Source of the DNA: Pomphorhynchus laevis
Taxonomy: Eukaryota > Acanthocephala > Palaeacanthocephala > Echinorhynchida > Pomphorhynchidae
Length of the DNA: 64,000 nucleotides
NCBI GenBank assembly: GCA_012934845.2
Contig: WNNJ02002694.1
Span: 124,001-188,000, forward strand
Direction of reading: 5' to 3'
Shown: one piece after another, positions 47,730 to 59,270 of the stretch
Numbering within the stretch: the first letter of the stretch is position 1
How the letters are laid out: each line of letters begins with the position of its first letter
Notes under the pieces: model-generated
What the model saw: the letters and a program-made list of their open reading frames with translations, nothing else
Databases searched by the model: none
What the model was told of the DNA's origin: nothing
Position numbers and translations under genes: made by a program

Positions 47730-48145
47730 TGCTGTCATTGTTACAATTGAAATTTTAATAACTTTATTCTGCACGTTTCTTCAATCCTATAATTTTAAGC
47801 CAACATCAGTACGCTACATTTTAATATCGGTGGACATCATTAGCCACCAATCAAAGGTTGAAGGTCACACCTTTCCCTATCACCTCTGATTTAATTTGAA
47901 ATCAGAAATGATTTCAATTAAATTTGCAAAATGTAAAAAGTGTTTATTCAATCTAATTGTCAATAAATCAGACGAGTCGAGTGATCGTCAGCTAACATTA
48001 AAAGCACCGAAACGTGAAACGTAGGTATTGGATTAGTAGCTGATGAGGTTCACCAATACCGGAATGTAACGTACTGCTGTTGGCTCATTGATATAATTGA
48101 ATCAACGTGCAGAATGAAGTCACCAAAATTTTAATTTATAAATAT
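47730..48145. mobile_element. MITE family 2, complete copy with inverted ends
   Basis: The left end AAATTTTAATAACTTTATTC followed by TGCACGTT is mirrored by the right end AACGTGCAGAATGAAGTCAC followed by CAAAATTTT, about 28 bp with a few mismatches. Length is about 400 bp and there is no coding frame. Other copies in the window confirm the family. Confidence 0.75.
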
Positions 48146-48600
48146 ATCGAAATATATTTTATGTTAATAAACTTTTATATTTTAAATAAGATCTTAAATT
48201 AATTATCATTAGTTACATTTTATTCTATTGATTTTGACTACTTTAAAACCATTTGAATTAGCCAATAATTTGACTTATCTTTGCTTAATATTTTTGGTAT
48301 CATGATAAATATATCATTCGAAGTTAAATTGAATGACAGCGTTCTGTTTATAATGTCGGACCCTTAATTAGATAGCCAATGCTATATCCTAATAAATTTC
48401 TGAACAAATAATTTATTAATTATTAGTCAATTCATAAAAATTAATTATTATTTTAAATTTTAATAATAAATTTTATAGTTATATAAATACAAAATTGTAT
48501 AAAATCATTTTATATAATTTTTTTAGCGACTTACAGTATTACGATATTTATAAAATGCTGTTCTTTGTTTCCATGTAAGAAATTGAAATTAATTTTAAAT
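48146..48600. other. AT-rich spacer upstream of SNW1
   Basis: Probably contains the promoter of SNW1. No element could be identified. Confidence 0.4.
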
Positions 48601-48603
48601 TTC

Positions 48604-48615
48604 ATTAATTTCTAG
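48604..48615 (+). promoter_or_regulatory. Splice acceptor upstream of the SNW1 start
   Basis: TTAATTTCTAG ends 13 bases before the first ATG, as with the two other genes in the window. It suits a leader trans-splice site or the end of a 5' UTR intron. Confidence 0.45.
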
Positions 48616-48628
48616 ATTTTATTTAACG

Positions 48629-51600
48629 ATGCAAGTGCTCACTGTAGATAAGTACGATATCATTTTGTGAAACCAATAATTAATAATAACTTATATTTTA
48701 GAATATTGCCAAAGCCTGTCAATGTAAGGGAGGATCCAGTACTTGAGTCAGTGCAATATCCAAACGTAATGTCGTATATAGCTGTATATTTACCTTATTG
48801 TTTTTTTTGTAGGATTCTTCACAGCCTTGTATAATTAAAGATCGTGCTCCGCCGTATGGTTATCGAAAGAACTGGGTACCCAGAAACCAAGAGGACTATG
48901 CAGATGGTGGTGCTTTTCCTGAGATCCATATACCGCAATACCCACTCATAATGGGATTTCGACGTAATCACGGTGGAAATTCACTACAACTTCAATTGGA
49001 CGAAACAGGCAGACCAAAATATGATGCGATTTTGAAACAGAAGCAGCAAGCTGATAAAATAATATATTCAAAGTTCACAGATCTCTTACCGAAAGAAATT
49101 ACTGATGATGATTCGCAATTGCCCCAGAGACCTAATGCAGATGATGTTGCTAAGGTTGGTTTTGTCCACAATCATTTACAGCTGAACTAAGATCTTGATT
49201 AATTAGTGCTTTATGGCTAATTATGACTAAGAATTACATTTGTAGATAATCTACATCTGTAAGATCTCTGCTTATATTGAATGTACTTAAGTTAATTTTA
49301 TTGAACTTAATACTATTTTAAATATTTGAAAATGTTTGCTTCTTAATATTATTAACCAATAATCATCAAAATTTCTAAATTATTATCAGGTATTTTAAAG
49401 CAATGTTTGAAAACATTTTAAACCTAATTATTCCAAGTTACTTTTTACTCGATATCAAAATCATTTTTTAATCTAAAAATACCAAAGAAGTTTAACTTCC
49501 AATACAACAAAATTGTTTAAAATAATGCATTAATTTAAAACTTAAAATGGAAAACAATAAAATCAAATTTTCAAATATATTATTAAAATAATATTAAAAA
49601 TAAATTTATTTGTTTCAATAGTATGAATAATTTTTTAATCTACGAATAAAATATTTATTTGGAAAAGTAGATTATTTATATTTCACTTATCATTGGTTAC
49701 GAAATTATTTTGATTACAAATTTATCATTCAAATTAATTCATACAGAATGAAATTTGAATACTGAAATATTTTTAAAGTCTCTGAAACTAAACAAAAAAA
49801 AATTTACTTGTTACTGTGGATAAAAAATTATACAAATATATTTTACAATTGCTAATATGTGATTTAATTATAACATGATAATAATATGTTTACAATTGAG
49901 ACATATCTTTATGTAATATGTAAAAGATTAAACTAACATCATTAATTTTAAAATTTTAAGAATAAGATTATTTTAAGATTGCGGAATCCACAAAAGCTGC
50001 TCTGGATAAAATTGTTTCGTCAAAAATATCAGCTGCTATGCTATAATAATATGTTTACAATTGAGACATATCTTTATGTAATATGTAAAAGATTAAACTA
50101 ACATCATTAATTTTAAAATTTTAAGAATAAGATTATTTTAAGATTGCGGAATCTACAAAAGCTGCTCTGGATAAAATTGTTTCGTCAAAAATATCAGCTG
50201 CTATGCCTGTTCAACATGCACCTAAACTCGGTTCCACAGAGTTCATTAGGTATACATTATTGTAGATTTTCGTTTTAAAGCAATTTTATATATTTTTTAG
50301 ATATGTACCATCTCAGCAGAGTACACTCTATGCTTCCGGTTCTAAACAGCGAATTGTAAAAATGGTACATGCTCAAAAGGACCCAATGTCTCCGCCTCGA
50401 TTCAAGTAAGTCATTTTATTGTTAGATTTTTTCATTTCCTTTTAAAGGATCAACCAAAAGATTCCAAGAGGACCTCCGTCACCTCCTGTTCCGGTTTTAC
50501 ATTCACCTACTCGCAAGGTACATTAAATCTAAAGTTGTCGTTAAAGAAAACAAGATTTAATAAATCTTTATTATTTTTTAATATTATTAATTTTTTCCAA
50601 AAATCATTTATTATAAACAAAATCAAAACACAGGAGATTCTTATTAAATTTTACGAAATAAAGCTTATTAAAGTTTACCTATTAAAGTTTACCTAAATAC
50701 TACACCAAATTGTTCAATTTTTTCTAATAATAAAAATTTAAAGTAAAATTGATAGAATATTAGTTGTTTTTAGGTTTCTGCAAAGGAACAGCAAGATTGG
50801 AAAATTCCGCCTTGCATTTCAAATTGGAAAAACCCAAAAGTAAATAAATGTAGACTGAAAATAGTAATCATTAATGAATAGTTTATCATTTAAGGGTTAC
50901 ACTATTCCGCTGGATAAGCGTTTAGCTGCCGACGGTCGAGGACTTCAGAGTGTGCATATCAATGAAGGATTCGCGAAGCTTGCTGAAGCTCTTTATATTG
51001 CAGATCGTGAAGTAGTTGCAAATAATAGCGATATATATTTTCAACTTTGTTTATTTAGGCTAGAGAGGCTATTGAGATGCGTGCGCAGTTAGAACGGAAA
51101 TTGGCACAAAAGGAAAAAGACAGGAAGGAAGAAGGCTTACGTAAGCTTGCTGAGCATGCTCGAGCCGTTCGAGCTGGTGTAAATACACGATTGGAGGAAA
51201 ATGAAGAAGTTGCCGAAAGAGAGGAAATTCGTAAAGAACGACAAAAAGTACGCCAGCGAGAGAGAGCTCTTCAAAGAATAGCGCCAGATAAACGGTTCGT
51301 CGTTTTACGTTTTTACTGTATCGTATAAATTGCATCAAATGTTTTTGAATTTTACAAATTCTGCACATTTAATCATTAAATGTGCTTTATTAATAATTTT
51401 GTGATCGTTTGTCTAATCTGTAATTTGTTTACTTGAAATTAATCGAAAATAATATTTTGGAAATAGATTAATAATATCTAATCTCATATTTCAGAGAAAT
51501 TTCTTGCTCTGTAAAATTAACATCACCAAGAGAATTATGGATAAGCTATTTAACGTAGGCAAAACTATATTTGGCTTCGGTATGTCTACTAGCAGCGATA

Positions 51601-54600
51601 GGGACGAATCTGATGACGATGATGCGGCCGAAGGACGTAATGCGCCTGGAGGAAGATTAATGACTGATACAACTGCTGCTTACGAATTTGGTATCAAGTC
51701 ATTATTGTGTTTGAATTAAAGTCATATTGTGAAACAAACATGATTTTAAAATGAGAAAATCTGGTAGTAATAAATAGGTAGCAATAAATGTTTAGTCAAA
51801 TGTTTTAGAATGAATTTTGCAAAATTGAACAAGTTAATGCTTTTAGTTTAATTGTTTATTATAATTTAAACATCCAGCACTGATCTTTGTATTGATATAT
51901 TAATTAGATTTATTTCACTAATATATTTTTGCAGTGATTTACTTAAAATTAAAATCTAATTTCAATTTAAATAGAAACACAGATCAGCTTCTATTTAAAT
52001 AGAAGCTTAATTAAATATTAATTAAATATTTAAATATAAAAATAAAAATTAAATGTTTTTCTATACATTTAAGAAGTTAAAAATACTTTATACAAAAAGG
52101 TAATGGATAATTAAATTAGATATTACAATGTACGCAATCATTTTTAGCCAGACGCAGAAGAACGACGATAACAGTAGCAAGTACCGTTTCGTCATCACAA
52201 TGACTCATCAGTGCCAGATCCCTCCCACTGCTGGATACAGAAAAGGACTGGCAGACGGCACACGAGTCATGTGTATGAAGTACCAGAAAGATTTCTGGTA
52301 ACTTCACAATGAGTGCTAAATTAGCACTACTGCTTCACCAAATAGGATCATTAGCAAAAGCACTGGCAAATGCCAGCACAGAGTGGTCTTGAGATCACTC
52401 TCAAGAGAGAGTGGTCTCACACTCTCTCTTGAAAATTAAAAAGATATTAGCCGATATAAAAAGAGACCTGCGCTGGCATTTGCCAGTGCTTTTGCTAATG
52501 ATCCTATTTGGTGAAGCAGTAGTGCTGATTTAGCACTCAATGTGAAGTTACCAGAAATCTTTCTGGTACTTCATACGCATGACTCGTATGCCGTCTGCCA
52601 GTTCTCCACTGTATCCAGCAGTGGGAGGGATCTGGCACAGATGAGTCATTGTGATGACGAAACGGTACTTACTACTGTTATCGTCGTTCTTCCGCGTCTG
52701 GCTAAAAATGATTGCGTACATAATTCACGCGGAATGGTCTCACACTTTCTCTTGTAGACGATACAATATTTTAATATATCCTTTACAAAAAATATGTCTT
52801 CATTTTCAAAAAGATTTTTCTGATGATCTTAGATCTTTCTTATGATTTTACAATTATTTCGTTTTAAAAAATTCATTACAAATTTTTGCCTGCGACTGCC
52901 AATTTTTGTTATAACATAATTTTGCCCTGTAATGTTTAACAAGTCTATAAAAATGGAAATTTAATTTTTAAATAAAAAATTATTTTTAAAAATTTCAAAA
53001 TTAAATATTTAGTTCTTAATTATTAAATATTAAAAAGTATAAAGACTAAAAATTATGTTTTATTTTCTTATTTTATTTGTTTGAACTGATAATTCATCTG
53101 TGCTGATCGTACGTTAATGCATTCATTTATGAAAACATTAAGAAATAAATGCTTATAATGTTTTGGAAGATAGATTTTAAAAGTTATTGATTTAAAATTA
53201 TTCGACACTATCGTTATAAAAGACTAGATATTCTTGTATGATTTTATTAAAATAAAATGTATTTGAATTTAGAAAGAAATGCTTATAATGTTTTTGAATG
53301 GAAAATGTTAAAAAATACCGGATTCAAATTTTTTCCATTTTTTCTTATAAACGACTAGTTATTATTTTATTTATTAAAATATAATGATTGAATTAAATTT
53401 CGTTTTTTACATTATTAGTAACGTTTTCCAATTGGAATTTAGTAAAAAAATGTGATCAATAAGATGTGATTTTAAATTATTGTTGTGGTTATGTTTATTT
53501 AATTGCTCGTTTTTAGGGGCAAAATCATGAAAGAACGTGAACGTGATATTACAGAGAAAATTGCACTTGGATTGCCTAATACCGGAAAATCTAGCACTGA
53601 AACCCAATTCGACACTAGATTGTTCAATATGTCAAAGGTATATTTAAATCGTATAATGATTTGCATATAATTCGATGCGTTTTAATATTATTAATTATTG
53701 CATGCGTTTGAGAAATTTAAATATTTTCCCAGTTAAGAAATAAAATATAATTATTTGTATATTAATATGCATTTATAATCATCGGTTTACCGATGTTCAT
53801 GTTATATTTGTTATTACCTCATCATTTTATTGAGATTGATACTCTTTTAGCTTTGAATTTTGAATTAAATGTTGCTTTTCTCTCTCTCCAAATTCCGCGT
53901 TTATTGGACAGTTTTCACAAAATGACTTGATGAATTAATATAGGATTTGAGAAAAAGGCTTAAAATTTGCCTTATCACAATTTTTGAAAGCCATAAGTCA
54001 ATAGCTTTGATGATGTCAATCGAGAAACCATATTTTAACTTGCCATCATTGACCGTTATTAAATGACTGTAATTTAATTGATTTCTCCGTTATCACTGTT
54101 TCTTCATTGTCAGGCAGACTGACAGCCTGCCTGACAATGCTCAATGCACGTCTTATTTAGTTCATTAAGAATATTATGTCCAAGTTCAACTTATACAGTT
54201 CTATCGTATGTGGATATACTCGATAATTCTAGTAAGATAACTTTAATTTGTTGAAACAAATGTTTCAAAATGTTTGTATAAGCTGGGAATATTCAGTTTA
54301 CTTGCAAGTGCTAAAAACATTTTCCATTGTCAATTAAAGTATCAGGGTTACTATCTTTCTGCCCGAGAATTAGTAGCTCAGACCGCCAGTTACGATAACG
54401 ACGGTCTTTATTTTCTTCTAATCGAGATAGGGCATATAAAGCTGCTGAGAGTTGCAAACCAGTAATGCCATCACCCCTATTCTTTCTCGGTGTCCTTGTA
54501 TTCAATGTATTTGTATATGATTACTGCAATGGCAACTGCTGCCAGTGCAAAATAACGGGATGCCATAAACATTATTGAAAGGCATAAACCTAGGCCAACC

Positions 54601-55798
54601 AGTGATGATGACCAATGATAGTATTTGAATGTCAGTCTCCAGTTTGGCATCCTAAGTAAGCTTTGTAATGCACATACAAGATTTATGAATCCATAGCAGA
54701 GCAGGAAGAACATTAACAATAGTGGAGTAAGTTTGTCTATACCAGTAATAAATACACCGATCAATGCAATACCTGAAGTCAGCAAAATCGCTATTTTGCT
54801 GACTTATTTTGATAATGTATTGTTAATGTCCGCTTTATCAATTCGAAATTGCAGATCAGCAGCGAAATGTTCCTATTTCGCTACGGATCGCTACTTTTAG
54901 TCACAATGCATACTTCTGATATAATAATTGAAATGTTTTTGTTGAATAAATTAAAAAATATTTTGAAATATTATCATACAGCTTTGTTGTTAAGTCACGT
55001 TTATTTTCACGCATTCACTTTACGATTTGATGCATATTGAACTGCAATCGAATTGATGTGATAATTTGTAATTAAATATAACACATTGAATTGATTTACA
55101 CACTGAATTTGGATAAGGAAATATACGGCGGTGACATCGAGCGCATTGGCAATTACAGTCAGTTTAAAATGCATAATTAGATATTCCGCTATGAAACCAT
55201 CAGCAGCAGTCATCTTTAATTGTTCAACCGTAATTTAAATAATTTCGTAATCAATACGATCCATAAATTTACTAACAAAATGTGGTTAATTAGTTAACTG
55301 TAATTGCCACGAAGTAGTAACTGTTTTTATTATTTCGCAGAAATATAATTTATGACGAAAACGACTTTTGTTTAGGGATTGGATAGCGGTTTTGTTGCGG
55401 ATGATGCTTATGCTGTATATGATAAACCCTGGAGAGAAGAAAATGCAATTGCAAACACTATATATCGACCATCTAAGAATTTGGATGCCGAAATATACGG
55501 CGATGACATCGAGCGCCTAGCTAATGCCAGACAATTTGAGATGCAGAGTGAGGAGCATTCCACTGTGAAATCATCAGGAGCTGATGGTGGTCAGAAGATG
55601 GGTCGGACGTCTGGACCGGTGAAGTTCGAAAAAAGCAAGCTATCTGAACCTGTGGCATCAGCATCAAGCGGGCTTAGTAAACCAGTCGCGGCAGAAGAAG
55701 AGGATCCTTTCGGACTTGGTCAATTCTTTGAACAAGTGAAGAAAACTACACGAAAATCCAAAGATGAACCAGCGTCTAAAAAGAAGCGTAGAGATTAA
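48629..55798 (+). CDS. SNW1: SNW1/SKIP (SNW domain protein, spliceosome and transcription co-regulator), 11 exons
   Basis: Joined exons: 48629-48651, 48702-48765, 48813-49154, 50143-50249, 50301-50405, 50448-50517, 50774-50839, 50895-51011, 51059-51294, 53517-53637 and 55376-55798. They give one frame of 557 residues (human 536). All introns are GT-AG; seven are 42-60 bp. SNW1 is a core component of the active spliceosome and a nuclear receptor/Notch co-regulator. Landmarks: APPYGYRKNW and EDYADGGAFPEIHIPQYP in exon 3; KIPRGPPSPP in exon 6; ISNWKN (about 252-257) in exon 7; the almost invariant GYTIPLDKRLAADGRGLQSV and HINEGFAKLAEALYIADRE in exon 8; a charged helix AREAIEMRAQLERKLAQKEK in exon 9; IYRPSKNLDAEIYGDDIER and a Lys-rich nuclear-signal end in exon 11. 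Exons 1-2 (MQVLTVDK then ILPKPVN) are the least certain. Introns 9 and 10 are long (2.2 and 1.7 kb) and hold transposon and pseudogene insertions. Confidence 0.95.
49878..50207 (+). repeat. 165-bp tandem duplication covering the start of SNW1 exon 4
   Basis: Unit 49878-50042 recurs at 50043-50207 with a single C/T difference (TCC versus TCT, both Ser). Each unit holds ~100 bp of intron end, the acceptor TTTTAAG and 21 codons (IAESTKAALDKIVSSKISAA then M). The first copy has no donor and would run into a stop after two codons, so only the second copy can join exon 3 usefully. Confidence 0.9.
51495..51690 (+). CDS. Unidentified exon-like frame in SNW1 intron 9
   Basis: A TTTCAG acceptor at 51491-51494 is followed by an open frame with ATG at 51537 (MDKLFNVGKTIFGFGMST), an acidic run DRDESDDDDAAEG and RLMTDTTAAYEFG, then a GTATCA donor. 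Sixty-five codons and one base. The phase does not fit between SNW1 exons 9 and 10, so it is not a normal SNW1 exon. It may be the first coding exon of a nested gene whose later exons are lost or not recognised, or a captured exon. Product unknown. Confidence 0.35.
52110..52755. mobile_element. Palindromic MITE/foldback family 1, large copy in SNW1 intron 9
   Basis: The two halves are reverse complements around a centre near 52420-52450: GTACGCAATCATTTTTAGCC mirrors GGCTAAAAATGATTGCGTAC, and CACTGGCAAATGCCAG mirrors CTGGCATTTGCCAGTG. The right end adds the terminal ATTCACGCGGAATGGT also found at 9.8 and 10.1 kb. No coding capacity. Confidence 0.8.
54311..54785 (-). pseudogene. Fragment of a K-Cl cotransporter (SLC12A4-7 type), antisense in SNW1 intron 10
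   Basis: On the minus strand the frame from 54785 reads LIGVFITGIDKLTPLLLMFF, then CYGFINLVCALQSLLRMPNW, RLTFKYYHW and KYIEYKDTEKE, matching transmembrane helices 11-12 and the start of the C-terminal domain of KCC proteins (CYxFVNLACALQxLLRTPNW, YKYIEYQGAEKEWGDGI). One extra base after EKE shifts the frame; the second frame continues GDGITGLQLSAALYALSRLE and NWRSELLIL. About 155 residues without an intron. A retrocopied or duplicated piece, not functional. Confidence 0.85.
55107..55172 (+). pseudogene. Relic copy of part of SNW1 exon 11
   Basis: About 65 bp read NLDKEIYGGDIERIGNYSQF then KM, against NLDAEIYGDDIERLANARQF then EM in the real exon 11 about 375 bp downstream. It is in the same orientation, has no acceptor near it and is followed by stops. 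An old partial exon duplication within intron 10. Confidence 0.8.
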
Positions 55799-55803
55799 AT
55801 AAA
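55798..55803 (+). terminator. Polyadenylation signal overlapping the SNW1 stop
   Basis: AATAAA begins in the last base of the TAA stop. If used, the 3' UTR is extremely short. The next 130 bp offer no better hexamer before the satellite. Confidence 0.4.
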
Positions 55804-55934
55804 ATTGTTTTTGACATATATTTCTGACCTGTTTGTAGTTAGAATTTGAATCGTCATTTGAATCGTGTTGCCTTGGCACTTTACTTTTAGTAAATTTATT
55901 TGAACTCAATGTTATATAAAAAACGCAAACCTTG

Positions 55935-56870
55935 AAATCAGTCAGAACAATTGCTCCCTTACTTCACAATTTTTATAATGTCATTTTGGTTTTATTGTAT
56001 CGTCGTTGATCTGACGATTTCTCCATTTTATTGAAATAGTTCCCTTAATTTCACAATTCCGATAATACCATTTTAATTTTATTATATCCTCTATGACATG
56101 ACAATTTCTCCATTTTATTGAAATCAGTCAGAGCAATAGTTCCCTTAATTTCACAATTCCGATAATGCCATTTTAATTTTATTATATCCTCTATGACATG
56201 ACGATTTCTCCATTTTATTGAAATCAGTCAGAGCAATAGTTCCCTTAGTTCACAATTCCGATAATACCATTTTAATTTTATTATATCCTCTATGACATGA
56301 CGATTTCTCCATTTTATTGAAATCAGTCAGAACAATTGCTCCCTTACTTCACAATTTTTATAATGTCATTTTGGTTTTATTGTATCGTCGTTGATCTGAC
56401 AATTTCTACATTTTATTGAAATCAGTCAGAGCAATAGTTCCCTTAATTTCATAATTCCGATAATGCCATTTTAATTTTATTATATCCTCTATGACATGAC
56501 AATTTCTCCATTTTATTGAAATCAGTCAGAGCAATAGTTCCCTTAATTTCACAATTCCGATAATACCATTTTAATTTTATTATATCCTCTATGACATGAC
56601 GATTTCTCTATTTGATTGAAATCAGTCAGAGCAATTGTTCCCTTAGTTCACAATTCCGATAATGTCATTTTAATTTTATTATATCCTCTATGACATGACG
56701 ATTTCTCCATTTTATTGAAATCAGTCAGAGCAATTGTTCCCTTAGTTCACAATTCCGATAATGCCATTTTAATTTTATTATATCCTCTATGACATGACGA
56801 TTTCTCCATTTTATTGAAATCAGTCAGAGCAATTGTTCCCTTAGTTCACAATTCCGATAATGTCATTTTG
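55935..56870 (+). repeat. Satellite-like array, 100-bp unit, about 9.3 copies
   Basis: Unit starts lie at about 55935, 56035 (short by ~12), 56121, 56221, 56320, 56419, 56519, 56619, 56718 and 56817. The unit begins AAATCAGTCAGAGCAATAGT and contains TTTTATTATATCCTCTATGA. Two types exist: type A (units 1 and 5, with TTTTGGTTTTATTGTATCGT) and type B (the rest). Near-identity between the two type A units, four units apart, suggests amplification of a multi-unit block. Confidence 0.95.
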
Positions 56871-56879
56871 GGAAAATGG

Positions 56880-58130
56880 AATTATTTCTTACTCAGTTAT
56901 TTAAATAAGAATAGCCAAGTACTAGCTATTTTTAGATAATGTTTATGTCTTTAACAATCATTCTCTTTTATCTTTGTTGAACATCTTCATTTATTGAACA
57001 TCTTATTGTTCAGTTGGAATCTAGTATTTTAGCAAGTCTTCATTAAAACAGAACATGTCTTAGCACTAACTAATCAAACCTTCTCTTAATTGATTAACAA
57101 TTAACACCGCACTGCTAACATCCTAATCAAATATAAAAGTACTAAATCTCACAATTCGCGATTTATGTAGCGTGTTGGTTTGTACACATCACGTTTTGAT
57201 TACTTTAATTTTTCAAATTTAGACTTCGGTACTATCGATTTTATTTAACGAGGATATTCCATCTCTTCAAATAAGGATATACCAGAAATAAATGTAATTT
57301 TATTTAAGATTAATACAAAATCTTTTTACTAAAGATTAATACAAAATCATTAAATATTATTTAATCTTATATTTATAAGATTAAAACAATATTATATAAT
57401 ATTTCATGAAATATATAATTATTTCATAATTATAGCATTTCTGCTAAATACTTATTATCAGGATAGACCTGTAAGTTTATAATAGCATTTGTTTTACTTT
57501 TTCTAATTGAATTTTAACTTTTAATCTCTACCTATCATAATACAACTTCACACGAATATCTTCCAAATATTCAGATAAGATTATTAGAATTGGTGATTAC
57601 CGCAATAAATGCTTGCGTAATAATATTTTAATCACTTTCTAAGATTAAACCAAATTTGATACAAAAATGTTATCTAGAATTGATTAATTTGAAATACTTT
57701 GTATTTTTATATAAGATTAAAACAATATTATATAATATTTTATGAAATATTATATAATTATTTCATAATTATTGCATTCCTGCTACACACTTATTATCAG
57801 GATAGACCTGTAAGATAAGATTATTAGAATTGGTGATTACCGCAATAAATGCTTGCGTAATAATATTTTAATCACTTTCTAAGATTAAACCAAATTTGAT
57901 ACAAAAATGTTATCTAGAATTGATTAATTTGAAATATTTTTGTATTTCTTTTTATATTTTTACAATATTATTGAATACAATAACGTGAGTTGCATAATCT
58001 GTTAGTTATATTTATTTTTTAACTATGGATTTTTTAGTTCAACATAAAGTGCGTGTTGCTTTTTTACGTAAAATAGCAACACACATGTTTGTATACATTT
58101 GAATATTTTTTAATCCTTCGTATTCCATCC
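56880..58130. repeat. AT-rich spacer with a duplicated ~240-bp block
   Basis: Segment A (57371-57475, ending TATCAGGATAGACCTGTAAG) and segment B (57575-57708, starting AAGATTATTAGAATTGGTGA) recur joined together at 57709-57812 and 57813-57948. The second copy lacks the ~99 bp between A and B. No coding capacity. Confidence 0.75.
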
Positions 58131-59220
58131 AAAATTCATTCCACTCTTATTGAAGCAATAACGTTATTAAACCCCATTCAGTTCAACGATTAACAAAATT
58201 TTCAGCTCCCTGAAACATCCACATTCATACAAGTACTAAGCTCTTTATATATTATATTAAAAGATAACCGAACTCCTGGCATCGCACTGAAACTGGTAAA
58301 AACTTGCCGGAAATAATTCCGAAATTCAAAATATCGACGACGGTGATAAACCACCGTGCGGCCTTCCTCGACACATTACATCTTTATGTTCTAAACCAAT
58401 GAAGTGTGCGTTTTTGATAGAGTTTTTTATCCGCTTCAATCACTCAGCACAAATGAGTCCTGCAAGATGACCCAATATCTCTGATCATTTTCTCACTCTG
58501 TTAGAAATTTACCACCAGCTAACTTTAAACGACACTATCCCACTCCAAAATCATTATTTTCGCCGACGATCTGCTAATACTTCCCAACTCTATTAAAATC
58601 GCACAATCCATACTTGACCTACTCAGTGTATACTGTATCAAAAACGGCCTTAATGTCAACATTCTGAAGACCAAAGCCATAAAATTTCGCCGTAGAGGAC
58701 GCCTTGGAAATTTCGATAAACTTTCGCTAGACTATTAAGCTAGCGAATTCATCAACTCTTATAAATCCCCAGGCGTTCATCTTACCACCACATAATCATT
58801 CGTCTCTACTTTATGCAAAAATGATGTAATATTATCGACCACATAATCATATCGAAAATTTTCAATTTTATCCTTACAAGATCTCTTTATATTTTTTAAA
58901 GTTATGCTAGAATCCATGATAACTTGCACCAAATATGGTCCGACCTTCCGAGTATCAACTCTAGGCAAATAGATGCATGTAAGTGGCGCTTTATCAAAAA
59001 TGTTTTTTTCCTATCACCCAAAATTAATTTCACGCCAAAGATTGTCAATAACATTTTTGGTTATCTGAAACATCAACATTCAAGCAACACACTGGGCAAT
59101 ATTACTAAAAATTACTACTTGAAATCACTATGGCATAAACCACACGCGAAGAAGACTTCACTTATTGTACGCGCTCATATACATGGTATCACGATAAGTA
59201 ATACTCTAATATATTAATAA
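58130..59220 (+). mobile_element. Divergent LINE RT fragment (family delta)
   Basis: The frame from about 58549 reads IIFADDLLILPNSIKIAQSI then LDLLSVYCIKNGLNVNILKT, an RT active site with FADD and the following helix with N..KT. It goes on to a shifted NSYKSPGVHLTTT, a decayed YKYLGV motif. A further frame at 58924-59217 continues with KWRFIKNVFFLSPKINF. It differs from families alpha and beta. It ends in TATTAATAAATAATACG, the same AT-rich motif as the 63.5 kb array. Confidence 0.65.
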
Positions 59221-59243
59221 ATAATACGTTTAAATATTAATAA

Positions 59244-59270
59244 ATCTCAAACTTAAAAAAGTTTGAGATC
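59244..59270. repeat. Perfect 11-bp hairpin
   Basis: ATCTCAAACTT and AAGTTTGAGAT flank AAAA or so, between two LINEs. Possibly a remnant of an element end. Confidence 0.5.

Noticed and set aside
49978-50041. First copy of SNW1 exon 4 start as a mutually exclusive exon
   Set aside because: It has no donor site and reaches a stop two codons after the shared part, so it cannot replace the second copy.
51495-51690. Extra SNW1 exon between exons 9 and 10
   Set aside because: The phase does not fit and SNW1 homology is continuous between exons 9 and 10 without it.
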